NCBI RefSeq assembly: GCF_963675165.1
Contig: NC_087379.1
Location: 7,346,339-7,410,338 of the forward strand
Direction of reading: 5' to 3'
DNA from: Halichondria panicea
Lineage: Eukaryota > Porifera > Demospongiae > Suberitida > Halichondriidae
DNA: 64,000 bases
Shown here: positions 10,107 to 21,768 of the stretch, piece after piece
Layout of the letters: each line of letters opens with the position of its first letter
Numbering within the stretch: position 1 is the stretch's first letter
Notes under the pieces: model-generated
Told to the model about the DNA's origin: nothing
The model's input: only the letters and a program-made list of their open reading frames with translations
Database searches by the model: none
Made by a program: the position numbers and the translations under genes

Positions 10107-10337
10107 ATAGTATAGTGAAATTCATTTGTTGGATGACAAACGCTTCAGGCGGAACTTAATACTTAACTTTTAATTATACGAGTTGTGCTAATACCTCTCG
10201 CCATGTTTTGCTTTACTCAATGTTATAATTATACAGAGGTATTATTTTTTTCTTTGTATAATGTTATGTGTTTGCAAATTGGACAAGGAGGAACCTACAT
10301 AGTCATTATAAAGACAAGCAAAGGAACGACTGGTTAC

Positions 10338-10554
10338 CTTGGTGATGGTATGTAGCAACCAGAGGAGTTCATTCTCATGGAGAGCAGCCTACACTGGTTT
10401 CACTCTCAAGTGATACCAATATCCAAATGAAGGAGCGGGGGTGGGTTGAGAGCTTGAGTTGAAGGTGTTCTTGAGTAGAGGGTCAGCCCCTAGTCTGATT
10501 AGACACGCCACTGTCGCCATGCAGGTCTTGTCTCTGAGCAGCTCAATGGAGAAC
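10338..10554 (-). pseudogene. WAB exon 10 and exon 12 fragments
   Basis: The 3' part of exon 10 (10338-10390) is followed by intron-12-like sequence and the 5' two thirds of exon 12 (about 10446-10554). A GT-rich tract follows the acceptor. Same exon 10/12 juxtaposition as at 1704-1994, so both derive from one rearranged unit. Confidence 0.7.
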
Positions 10555-10769
10555 ACTGTGTGTGTGTGTGCATGTGTGTGTGTGTGTGTGTTGGTATTGT
10601 CCCGTGTGTGTGCGTGTGTGTGTAGGTGTGTATTGTCTCATGTGTGTATTGTCCCGTGTGTGTGTACATTGTGTGGGTATTGTCAGGTACTGCGTCCCAT
10701 GCATTGTGTCAAACAACTGACCACTATCAGAGCGAGAAAGGAATTTTGTTTCAAATACGGGTTAGAGAG

Positions 10770-10777
10770 CATGTGAC
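10770..10777 (+). promoter_or_regulatory. E-box of the TRAF-5 promoter module
   Basis: CATGTGAC about 106 bp before the TRAF-5 ATG. The CArG-like box upstream (CAAATACGGG) is degenerate. Confidence 0.35.
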
Positions 10778-10882
10778 TATAAATTATAGTCTATATATAG
10801 TCTATACCCACAAAAATATTCCGATTTAATAAAGAACCTATAACCTACAGGTATATATGTAAAAGTATAAAAACTGCCAGAG

Positions 10883-12289
10883 ATGGCAGCACTGAACCCC
10901 AACAACCAGCAACAACATGACAAGAGAATAATAGGATTCGATTGTGTGTTTGTGGAACCTCCACCAGAACGATTCGTCCAGTCAGACTGTCCAGTTTGTC
11001 TCCAGATCATTCGAGAGCCCCACCAGGTCACATGTTGTGGAAAAAAGTTTTGCAAAGCTTGTATTGAACATATCAAAGTAATTAAAAAGCAGTGCCCAAC
11101 TTGCAACGAGGAATTTTCAAGTTTTGCCGATAAAGGTTTGAAACAATCACTCTATGGGTTGAAAGTTCGCTGTGGCCACCAGAAAGACGGGTGTGAGTGG
11201 ACGAAGGAACTGAGACAGCTTGATGAGCACCTCAACACAGATCCACAGCCAGAGAAACAACTCGATGGATGTCAGTTTGTCGAGATCGATTGCATCTATA
11301 ATTGTGGAAACCAACGTCAGCGAAGGTACATTCAAGTCCACCAAATTAAGGATTGCCCCAAACGTTCATTCAGTTGTGAGCACTGTCATGATTACAAGTC
11401 TACCTATGATGATGTCACCAATAACCACTGGCCTGTGTGTGGGTCCTTCCCTGTCCCCTGCCCTAACCAGTGTGGTTCAATTATCCAACGTCAGAATATA
11501 GACAGCCATGTTGCCGATGAGTGCCCCCTGACCACCATCAACTGTGACTTCCACCACGTAGGTTGTGCTGTGAAACTCCCTCGGCAAGACATGCCAGAAC
11601 ACCTGAGAGAAAACCTACTCACACACATCTCTCTATTAGCCACCAATAATGCCAAGCAACAAGCTGAGATTACACAACAAAGAGAAGAAATCACTAAGCA
11701 ACATGCTAAGATTACACAACAAAGAGAAAATATCACTAAGCAACAAAATGACATTGCTTGTTTAGTTAAAGAGAATGAACAGCTAAGGATAAAAAATGCC
11801 AAATTGGCGCCATTGCAGCAAATCCTCACCGTGAACTCTAGACCTCTTGGTGCCCCTGTCCTTACAATGACCAACTTCCAACAGCACAAGAGAGATGACG
11901 ATATTTGGAATTCCCCTCCAGTCTACACCTACCATCAGGGCTACAAGATCTGTCTCGAAGTGTACGCTAACGGCAGGAGCACTGGTGAAGGAACACACGT
12001 CTCTGTGTCTATGCACCTCATGAGAGGAGAGTTTGACGATTCTTTGAAATGGCCATTTCGTGGTGTGATATCTATTAAACTACTGGACCAGGTCAACGGA
12101 AAGGATAATAAAACATACACAAACATCTATGATAACAAAGTACCTAACAGGACCTGTGCCAGAGTGAGGGTGGGAGAGAGATCAGTGGGGCGGGGATATT
12201 CAAAGTTCATTGCTCACACTAAACTGGAGCCCAACTATTTACGAAACGACACCCTTCTCTTCCAAATACACAAAGTAGAACTGAAGTAG
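10883..12289 (+). CDS. TRAF-5: TRAF-like RING/zf-TRAF/MATH protein, 468 aa
   Basis: Intact single-exon TRAF-like gene. RING about 38-77 (Lys at the His position), zinc fingers about 98-247, MATH about 325-468. Its coiled coil (about 258-318) is longer than in TRAF-4 because the QQREEITKQQ heptad block is repeated, so coiled-coil length changes by repeat gain. One Cys-to-Gly change is seen in the first zinc-finger region relative to siblings (CGHQKDGC against CSHQKDGC keeps the Cys, only Ser is changed), so metal binding is probably kept. ATG aligns with the family. Confidence 0.9.
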   Translation: MAALNPNNQQQHDKRIIGFDCVFVEPPPERFVQSDCPVCLQIIREPHQVTCCGKKFCKACIEHIKVIKKQCPTCNEEFSSFADKGLKQSLYGLKVRCGHQKDGCEWTKELRQLDEHLNTDPQPEKQLDGCQFVEIDCIYNCGNQRQRRYIQVHQIKDCPKRSFSCEHCHDYKSTYDDVTNNHWPVCGSFPVPCPNQCGSIIQRQNIDSHVADECPLTTINCDFHHVGCAVKLPRQDMPEHLRENLLTHISLLATNNAKQQAEITQQREEITKQHAKITQQRENITKQQNDIACLVKENEQLRIKNAKLAPLQQILTVNSRPLGAPVLTMTNFQQHKRDDDIWNSPPVYTYHQGYKICLEVYANGRSTGEGTHVSVSMHLMRGEFDDSLKWPFRGVISIKLLDQVNGKDNKTYTNIYDNKVPNRTCARVRVGERSVGRGYSKFIAHTKLEPNYLRNDTLLFQIHKVELK

Positions 12290-13053
12290 TTACTAAAGAA
12301 GTGATTAAACAATTAAACGAAATTAATGTAAAATTAATGTGTATTGAACTTGGCTGTTCATTTGTTTGCTATTGTACTTAACTTCTGAGGACGGTAGTGT
12401 CAATGGGATGGGGCAATTATGGGTAGGATGGCAACCCCTATATACCGTATAGCGTGTTATTTTCATATGCCACGGTGGAAATTTTTGTATTGAGAAAATA
12501 AAAACTACAAAATTATTCTACCGCAATAGATTCAACGTCACTATCCTGAGCTGCATTAAAATTATAAATAATTATGTAAATGGGTTGTTCTTCCGAAAAT
12601 TTTCACCAACGAAATTACTCCCTATACGGTATAATTATATACACCCCCTCTCTTATAATGATACTCATGCAACTCACAATGGCGTGTCTATATATATATA
12701 ACCAGAGTGCTCAGGGGGCTAGAGCACTCCCCTAGACAACCATGAAAATCTAGCTAATCAACAGCTGGTCTAGCTAACTGTGCAGCTCTATCAATTTTTA
12801 TAAAATGCAGTACATTGGCATATATAGCACTTGCTAATACAAGTCATGACCACTCCCAATTGAGCATGCGTAATCAGCATTGGTAATAGTTATTATGTAG
12901 TGACACTGAAATTTGTTTTCTTCCGCCATTAAATTAATGCGGGGTGTACAATTTTGCCTAATTACTAGTACTCACCAGTACCGTTGAGCACACCCCATGT
13001 GTGTATACATATGTACCCATACACTGACCCCCTCTCATTCCCATGCAACTCAC
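12290..13053. other. AT-rich spacer with a small MITE
   Basis: No gene seen. It contains a MITE-like element at 12441-12633, and at the right end the (-) WAB exon 11 copy begins. Confidence 0.5.
12441..12633. mobile_element. MITE-like element with TATACCGTATAG ends
   Basis: The ends TATACCGTATAG and CTATACGGTATA are inverted, and the sequence inside continues imperfectly inverted (GTTATTTTC against GAAATTAC). No coding capacity. Family not assigned. Confidence 0.6.
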
Positions 13054-13289
13054 GTGGTTCCATTAATGTGCTCCTACAGTTGACGGGGACAGCATAAGAC
13101 TGGACCAGATGACTCAGACACTCGTAATTTCCCTACAGCAATTATGAATACATGTAACACTCAACCACATCAAAGGAACGACTGGTTACCTTGGTGATGG
13201 TTTGGAAACCAGAGGAAGTCATTCTTATGGAGAGCAGCTTCATCACCAGCAAACACATTGTTCCTTAGCTTCACACAGCCTTCAATTAC
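13054..13289 (-). pseudogene. WAB exons 11 and 10 fragments
   Basis: Exon 11 (13054-13132) and exon 10 (13190-13289) are in the natural order and orientation of the WAB gene. Both are 1-2 nt short. They lie immediately upstream of TRAF-6, which would place this TRAF copy in intron 9 of the ancestral host, unlike TRAF-7 in intron 11. Confidence 0.75.
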
Positions 13290-13427
13290 CTACATGAATT
13301 CATCCATGAAAATAGTTAAGAGCTACATGCATTATATAGTCAACATGGCTTTCTTATCATGTCAACAATGAAAGTGTATATACAATTTATGTCATCAATG
13401 AAAAGAACACATTAAACGACTTTGTTA

Positions 13428-13437
13428 CCTAATATGG
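13428..13437 (+). promoter_or_regulatory. CArG box upstream of TRAF-6
   Basis: CCTAATATGG 120 bp before the ATG, in a flank nearly identical to that of TRAF-1. Confidence 0.5.
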
Positions 13438-13556
13438 GATTAAGCTACACGTATACTACTGAGAAAAAAGATTAACGAGATAATCTCTGATATAACTGAC
13501 AGTGTGTCAAAAGAGACGACACAGTGACACCTGTTTAGTTACAAGACAATCAAGAG

Positions 13557-14367
13557 ATGGCAGAAGGCTACCACAACAACCAGCAACAAGCTGACAAGAG
13601 AATAATAGGATTCGATTGTGAGTTTGTGAAGCCACCACCTTCGGAATACATCCAGTCAGAGTGTCCAGTTTGTCTCCAGATCATTCGAGAGCCCCACCAG
13701 GTCACATGCTGTGGAAAGAAGTTCTGCAAAGCTTGTATTGAGCACATCAGAGCAATTCAAAAGCCATGCCCAACTTGTAACAAGGAATTTTCAAGTTTTG
13801 CCGATAAAGGTTTGAAACAATCGCTCTACAGTTTGAAAGTTCGCTGTAGCCACAAGAAAGACGGGTGTGAGTGGATGGGGGAACTGAGACAGCACCTCAA
13901 CACAGATCCACAGCCAGAGAAATGGATGTCAGTTTGTCGAGATCGATTGCATCTATAATTGCAGGAACCATCAGCAGCGAAGGTACATTCAAAACCACCA
14001 AATTAAGGATTGCCCCAAACGATCATTCGGTTGTGAGCACTGCCATTATTATAAATCTACCTATGATGATGTCACCAACAACCACTGGCCTGTGTGTGGG
14101 TCCTTCCCTATCCCCTGCCCTAACCAGTGCGGTTCAACTATTATCAACAGTTATATAGACAGTCATGTTGCCGATGAGTGCCCCCTGACCACCATCAATT
14201 GTGACTTTCACTACTTAGGCTGTGCTGTGAAATGTGCTCGACAAAACATGCCAAAATATGCCTTCAGTACCCTCTTAGCACACATGTCCCTATTGGCCAT
14301 CAGTCATGCCAAGCAACAAGAAAAAATTACAAGTCTTTTAGTCGTACATGATCGTTCATTTTATTGA
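13557..14367 (+). pseudogene. TRAF-6: broken TRAF-like gene without MATH domain
   Basis: Starts as MAEGYHNNQQQ and reads through RING and first zinc finger until a frameshift near 13895-13930, where a few codons (LDEH region) are missing and the frame is lost at 13958. The zinc-finger part resumes in another frame to a stop at 14367, inside the coiled-coil start (KQQEKITSL). No MATH-coding sequence follows. The region before the coiled coil has the variant MPKYAFSTLLAH, related to TRAF-2. Two independent lesions mean it is almost certainly a pseudogene. Confidence 0.85.
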
Positions 14368-14633
14368 ATTGCTAACAACTTTAACTTTTGAAGCAATAAT
14401 ATTAGTAAGGATGGTAGTGTCGTCAGTGGGTTGGGAAATGGGTAACGTTGAATTGATATAATTATACAGTGGCCAAGATTGAAAAATTGCTGGTGTTTCT
14501 TTGTCTATCGCGCGCGTTGAACTTGCTTACCGCTCGCACGTGGTGGTAGCATGTAATTCTTCTTCCCTTCTCGGCCACAGTAGATATACACATGTACCCA
14601 TATACAGACCCCTCTTGTACCCACGCAACTCAC

Positions 14634-14826
14634 GTGGTTCCATTCTCTGTGCTCCTACAGTTGACGGAGACAGCACAAGACTGGACCAGATGAGTCAGAC
14701 ACTCGTGATTGCCCTACAGCAATAAATACATGTAACACTCAATTACATCAAAGGAACGGCTGTATGTAGAAACCAGAGGAAGTCAATCATTCTTATGGAG
14801 AGCAGCAAACACTTAGCTTCGCACAG
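14634..14826 (-). pseudogene. WAB exons 11 and 10 fragments
   Basis: Exon 11 (14634-14713) is full length at 80 nt with both splice sites. Exon 10 (about 14765-14826) is internally deleted. These lie next to the 3' end of the intact WAB gene and repeat its upstream exons. Confidence 0.75.
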
Positions 14827-15547
14827 TGATACTCAACATCATTCTGGTCTTTTAGCTGGTGAGTGGAGCTTCAAGACTGCATTCTACTTTACGTATCACA
14901 TGACTGAGTGAGTTATAAACAACATCACTATATCCCCCAGGCAATACTGAACCCTCTACAAGGACTGCTCAATGCTATAGCCTATGGTGGAGTATGCACC
15001 ACATTCTGCACCTGGGTACGCAACAAGTACGTATACCGTAATAGCACGACATTTACGAGGGGCTTAATGTTGGCTGATTTCGTGGTTTAGCAATCCTACA
15101 CGAAATAGTTCTAGAATTATCTGCTATAACGTGTAAAGGCGTGGCTTCCGGTAAGCAGTCGAACATTGTGCAATGAAATTAGAGGCCATTCCATGAAATA
15201 TAAGTGCCTCGAAAGTTTTGCGCTATACATGCAGTATAATTATTATACTTAAATACCAAAACTTAAATTACATCCTTATATAGTAGCTATACAATGTCAA
15301 CAATTTTCCATGAAACTTCATAAAGGGGGGAGGAGCAATTTGGACAAATCCAAGGGGGGGGGGGAGGGGAAAGCACATCTAATTTCCCCGCTGAAATTGA
15401 CCATGGCATGTAATTCAACAGCTCTAATTGGCAAGCATAATATAGAAATACTACGTACGTGTTAATAAATTGCTAGAATAATTATGATAAAACGATAAAT
15501 TGATTGTTTCTGCTCTGATTGGATAAACCTCCTATATATACGATTGT
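14827..15547. other. Spacer left of the WAB gene
   Basis: No supported gene. About 14850-14940 resembles the flank that precedes exon 8 copies. The rest is AT-rich, with a G-run near 15354 and no clear element ends. The WAB 3' UTR and poly(A) site should fall here. Confidence 0.45.
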
Positions 15548-18500
15548 TCACTTCTGAGGTGTTTTGTCCAGAATATGGAGCAGGGCCTCGTGCTTTGGAT
15601 CGTTGATGTTGCCATAGTGACTGAGGACGTAGTTACAGGTGTTGGCCAGGAGAATGGGTGTGGAGAATCTGAACGCTGCATAGTACAGCGGCACTGCCAC
15701 CTGCAGCAGGAGAGGACAGGGGGGGAAGGTGAAGACACTTGATAGGAGATAATAGAACTACCATAATAGTACTAATTTTGAAGACAGGATGCAATGCAAT
15801 GTACGTACCACAATTATGGGCTAACCAAGCTTACAAATGAGTGGGTGGGCATGCAGCAATAAATTCATACTAGCAAAACAATATTATGTGTACCTACACT
15901 ACAGCCCCCCCCTCCACACACACACACACACACACACCTCTTGGTCTATCTTGTCAGAGAGCAGGCGTTCGCACTGAGCCTTCATTGGTTCTAGGAGGAA
16001 CTGGTCGGCTGCTGCCATGAGCTCTATGCCGAGGTTGAGGTCATCCCGAGGGAAGAGACAGCGACCAGTGTACAGGTACTGGAGGAGCACTTGCACCACC
16101 TTACCAGTCAGTGTAGGTAGTGGAATCTGTGGGAGGGAGGGAGGGAGTTGGTCTATGTGTGTATATACAGTGGTGTTCAGAGTTGATGCTTCACAAGGGA
16201 TCAGTACAGTGTACCATGCATGGTTTCAAGGTTTCTCAAACACACAGTATATGCAGTATTCAATATTCTAGTAGCCATGGACAGAGGCAGTGCAATCAGC
16301 ATTAAACAACCAACCTCCTTGTTTCTAGATTCCACCCATAGTTCAGAGTCTAGCATGGACTTGAACACGGGGCTTTGGGCACAGAGAACCAGTCTGTGTG
16401 CATGGAATCGGGACCCGTCCTCTGATATCAGTTCCACGTCACTCAGACTCGGACTATTGATGTACGACGCCAGGTCAAACAGTGGCTCTGCAAGGAGGCA
16501 GGAAATGAAGAAATGAGGTTATAATTATACAACACATAATCAGCTGTAGACTGACCTGTAGCACATAAAAAATAATACTTGCATATTATATGTATATACA
16601 CTTGTGATGCCAATATCTAATAGAGCAAAGAGCTGTCTACATTGTTTGTAGTGTCACCTTTCTCCTCCAGTTTTGTGGTGAAGTTTTTTGGAGGAAAGTG
16701 TTTGAGAGCAAGCATGTCAGTGGTGCTCGAGTTGAAGGTGTTCTTGAGTAGAGGGTCAGCCCCTAGTCTGATTAGACACGCCACTGTCGCCAGGTCTTGT
16801 CTCTGAGCAGCTCGATGGAGGACACTGTGTGTGTGCAAGTGTGTGGGGTGGTGGGGGGGGGGATCAGTATGTGAATTATAATGATGTATCTATTGTGTCA
16901 ACATAATTATACTGATCATACTAGCCATACACATTTTGATACTGCACCTAATATGGGTAAAAAGACATGTGACTACTTGGAAGGCGTGAATAACAAGTAA
17001 CTGACAATATTCATTACAGAGGAGCCGACACACCCTGTTTAGTTACACGAAAACAAAAGACAAACAAGTTGAGAAATGGCAGCACTGAATCCCAACAACC
17101 AGAAAAAAACCGACAAGAGAATAATAGGATTCGATTGTGAGTTTGTGAAGCCACCACCTTCGGAATACGTCCAGTCAGAGTGTCCAGTTTGTCTCCAGAT
17201 CATCCGAGAACCCCACCAGGTCACATGCTGTGGAAAGAAGTTTTGCAAAGCTTGCATTGAACATATTGAAGCAAGTAAAAAGCCGTGCCCAACTTGCAAC
17301 GAGGAATTTTCGAGTTTTGCCGATAAAGGTTTGAAACAATCACTCTATGGGTTGATAGTTCGCTGTAGCCACCAAAAAGACGGGTGTGAGTGGACAGGGG
17401 AACTGAGACAGCTTGATGAGCACCTCAACACAGATTCACAGCCAGAGAAACAACTCGATGGATGTCAGTTTGTCGAGATCGATTGCATCTATAATTGCGG
17501 AGACCAACGTCAGCGAATGCACATTCAAGTCCACCAAATTAAGGATTGCCCTAAACGTCCATTCGGTTGTGAACACTGCCATGATTACAAGTCTACCTAT
17601 GATGATGTCACCAACAACCACTGGCCTGTGTGTGGGTCCTTCCCTGTCCCCTGCCCTAACAAGTGTGGTTCAACTATCCAACGTCAGAATATAGACAGCC
17701 ATGTTGCCGATGAGTGCCCCCTGACCACCATCAACTGTGACTTCCACCACGTAGGCTGTGCTGTGAAACTCCTTCGACAAGACATGCCAGAACACCTGAG
17801 AGAGAACCTACTCACACACATCTCTCTATTGGCCACCAGTCATGCCAAACAACAAGCTGAGATTACACAACAAAGAGAAGAAATCACAAAGCAACAAGCT
17901 GACATAGCTAGTTTAGTTGAAGAGAATAAACAGCTAAGGATGAAATATACCGAATTGGCGCCATTGCAACAAATGCTCACTGTGAACTCTGAACATCTTG
18001 GTCACCCTGTCCTTACAATGACCAACTTCCAACAGCGCAATAGAAATGGCGATGAGTGGTACTCCCCTCCAGTCTACACCCATCGTCAGGGCTACAAAAT
18101 CTGTCTCAGTGTGGATGCTAACGGTGATGGCATTGGTGAAGGAACACACATCTCTGTGCACGTGTGCTTCATGAGAGGAGAGTTTGACGATTCTCTGAAA
18201 TGGCCATTTCGTGGTGCAATTTCAGTGCAACTACTGGACCACAATGGCAAGGATCATAAAATGAACTCACGTACCTATGATGACAAAACACCTAACATGT
18301 GCTGTGCTAGAGTGACAGAGGGAGAGATAGTATCACATGGGTGGGGATATTCCCAGTTCATTGCTCAAACTGAACTGGAGCCCAAGTATTTACGAAACGA
18401 CACCCTCCTCTTCCAAATAAACGAAGTAAAACTGAAGTAGCTATTTCAGAGGATGACTAAAAATTATTTCAGTCATATACATGTATACTGTGTATATAGT

Positions 18501-20299
18501 GATAGCGTGGACCGTAATTGTTCAATAAAGTTTGCTAGTACTTAACGTGTTATTGGGGTGGGGCAATGGGTCGGTATGGCAACCCTTATATATTCATACC
18601 ATACACAGACCCCCTCCCATACCACGCAACTCACGTGGTTCCATTCTCTGTGCTCCTACAGTTGACGGGGACAGCACAAGACTGGACCAGATGAGTCAGA
18701 CACTCGTGATTGCCCTACAGCAATGAACACATGTAACACTCAATTACATCAAAGGAACGACTGGTTACCTTGGTAATGGTCTGTAGCAACCAGAGGAAGT
18801 CATTCTTATGGAGAGCAGCTTCATCACCAGCAAACACATTGTTCCTTAGCTTCACACAGCCTTCGATTACCTACATAAATCAACAGATACATTTACGAGA
18901 AAAATAGGGAAGAGCTAAATTGGCAATCAACATAATTATGCATAGCTTTAATATACAATGTTGTGTAACTACATGTACAGTAGACTCTCGCTAATCTGGC
19001 TCTCTGAATTACGGTCACGTTGATATAACGGCCGTTTCATTTGGTACAGATTGCTACACATCATTACAAAACTTGCCATGAAATGCATGCACTCGCTATT
19101 CCGTATACTGGCCAGTATTGGCTGCCCCAAACTAGGATTGTAATGAAATTCTACATTTATTACCGCTAGATATGAAGTTTAGGGGTGTGGTTTGGCAAAT
19201 AAAAGTGGGATTACACTTTTAATAAATATAGAGAGCATAAAAATTGTTATCCAGCCATTAGATTCAAGGTAGGACTGCCGCGGCCAGTTTCTAAAATGCA
19301 GCCATCTCATTATTGCAGCCATCTCATTATTGAAGCCACACTGCACTATTGCAAGTGTAACGGATTAACGAGAGTATACTGTACCTTTTATAGTACCTCA
19401 CCTGTGTCTTGCGTGTTGCTATGGCAGCAGTGATGAGACTTGGCTCTATCCTAGTGAGTAGTTCTGGTGTGAGTTGCTCCAGAGTGTTCGGAGGGAGGGA
19501 GCCATCACCAGAGAGAGACACTATCATCCTCTTCACCACCTCACTGGACTCAGGCTGTGGGAGGGGGGGGGGGGGGGGTGAAGGAATGAATTTAGCTGTC
19601 AGTAGCTAGCTTTAGGCAATGAGCCTGCAAGAGAATGGGGGGGGGGTGGTGCTTACCTTATCTGCTGGTTTTGGAGGCACCTTCCTCCCCAGTACAAGTT
19701 GCTCCTCTGTGTCCCATTCACCCCTGTGTGGAAAACAAGTAACTATAGGTAAGCAACATAATTACATGTATAGGAAACATCTACCTACATTGTACGTACT
19801 AATGTACTTGCAAGACAACACTCGATGCTGCTCTACGTGAGTATGACATCTATTGTGTTTATCGTACTCACTGTCTATCGGTGACTTTGAGGGTTCCCAC
19901 GAAGTCGTTGGACAACTCCTGACACTTGAGTTGAGCATCAGAGTAGAGACTGTGTCTGCCCACTTGCAGGTGGAGGGCTAGTTTGTCCGATATCTGGCAA
20001 CACATTCTGTGCATGGAAAGGGGGGTCAATGGCAAATATAACAAAATGAAAAAAGTATTTTTATGTTCATGCTGTGTATACTAGTTTCGGTATTGGACAC
20101 TAACTGCTTACGTACCTCAATAGCCTCTGGGCATTCTGTAGTCTGAATGACTGATCATACTTGGTTGCAGTGGCGTCAAACACAGAGGCGTATGCAGTGA
20201 ATGCTTTCTCGTACAGCTTGTCCACCAGTGGTGACACTGCATCACCTGCTCTCATCAGGAGGCCTTGGATGTCAGTCGCATCAATAGGGAACGATGTTG

Positions 20300-20360
<61 letters not shown>

Positions 20361-21724
20361 GGGGAGGAACTGATAATTGTTACGAAAAACATATTAAATT
20401 GGAAACATGACATTCATGTCAAAAAAGGCCTGGAAGCAATTAATCACTACTCTATGCACACCACACATGTAACACTAACTAGCTACTAAAATGCATCTTA
20501 TATTGGGCTTCCCTATCACCAATTCAAAGTTATAGTGAAAATTATCTTAATTTCCGACATGGTGTCTACTTACAGCTCTGAAGTATCTTGATTCATCAGT
20601 GGACAGGTTCCTGGCCAACCTCACAACATCTTGCACACACCTATCTACGGCTTCAGGGTTCACACGCCACGAGGGGGCGGGGCTTCCTGAGGGGTTTCCC
20701 CCAGCAGCACCCCCCAGCATTGTCTGCTTGCACAGGTTCTCACATGCGAGTACTTTGAGCTCCAAGTCCTTCATATGATCCAACACCTCCCTCAAGTCAT
20801 CCACCTGCAATACAAATGTACATGTACAATGTGTGCGTACATTGTACAGTTGACAATAGACTAAAACAGGTGTCACTACGAAACAAAACAATGGTAGATT
20901 GGGATGGATAAAAGTAGCTTCTATATTTGGTATACAGTAGATCATCCATCCCCACATATGTTATATACACATGCGCATATAGCCTGGTAGGGGATAATAC
21001 AGGATGTTGTTTATTGCTGATTAATTAAGCCATATACATGTACATAATTATGTAAACACACACAATGGGAGGTAGATACAATGATGATAACTCACCAAGC
21101 TATCAGGCCATTGCAGTCGCTGAGTCAGCATCTCTGGAGGTATCTATATTATAACAGTATCATAATATTATAATAGTGACACACACACACACACTTAGTC
21201 TATACTACTGGATGGTGGAGGTTAATATTATTATGGTGAAGTTGTTACCTTGACTTTGTTGATGAGAGCGTCCACCTGGTGCAGTAGAGACTTGAGCTGG
21301 TGGATGAATGAGTGAGTGCCCGACACCTGCTGCAGTAGGTTGCCCATCTTGATCACCTCGTCACGATGCTCATCAACACCAGACGATATACTCTGTGCCT
21401 GTGTGTGTGGTGTGTGTGTGTGTGTGTGGTGTGTGTGTGTAGTGTGTGTGTGCGTGCGTGCGTGTGTGTGTGTGTGTTGGGGGGGGGGGGAGGGTGCAGA
21501 GTACAGTATTAGACAATCCAAAACTTAACTAATGATTATCTAAAGACAATAGTGAAGTCCTGTATGCATACTGGCTATCATATGACCATCAGTGTACACA
21601 CAATGCATTAATGACAGTCATGTACAAACAGACACTACTATACAAGGAAACAGCCTGACAGTCATGAGGACTGTGTGGGTACACGAGTTGGCAACATTAG
21701 AATACATTCCAGCTAGTTAATCAC

Positions 21725-21768
<44 letters not shown>

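Noticed and set aside
14960..15280. Possible MITE with ATACCGTAATAGC-like end
   Set aside because: I could not find a convincing inverted partner or target duplication.
15548..16824. Separate ankyrin-BTB gene independent of the WH2 gene
   Set aside because: Exon phases and GT-AG sites continue without a break from the WH2 exons to the BTB exons and there is no new start or stop between them; cDNA would still be decisive.
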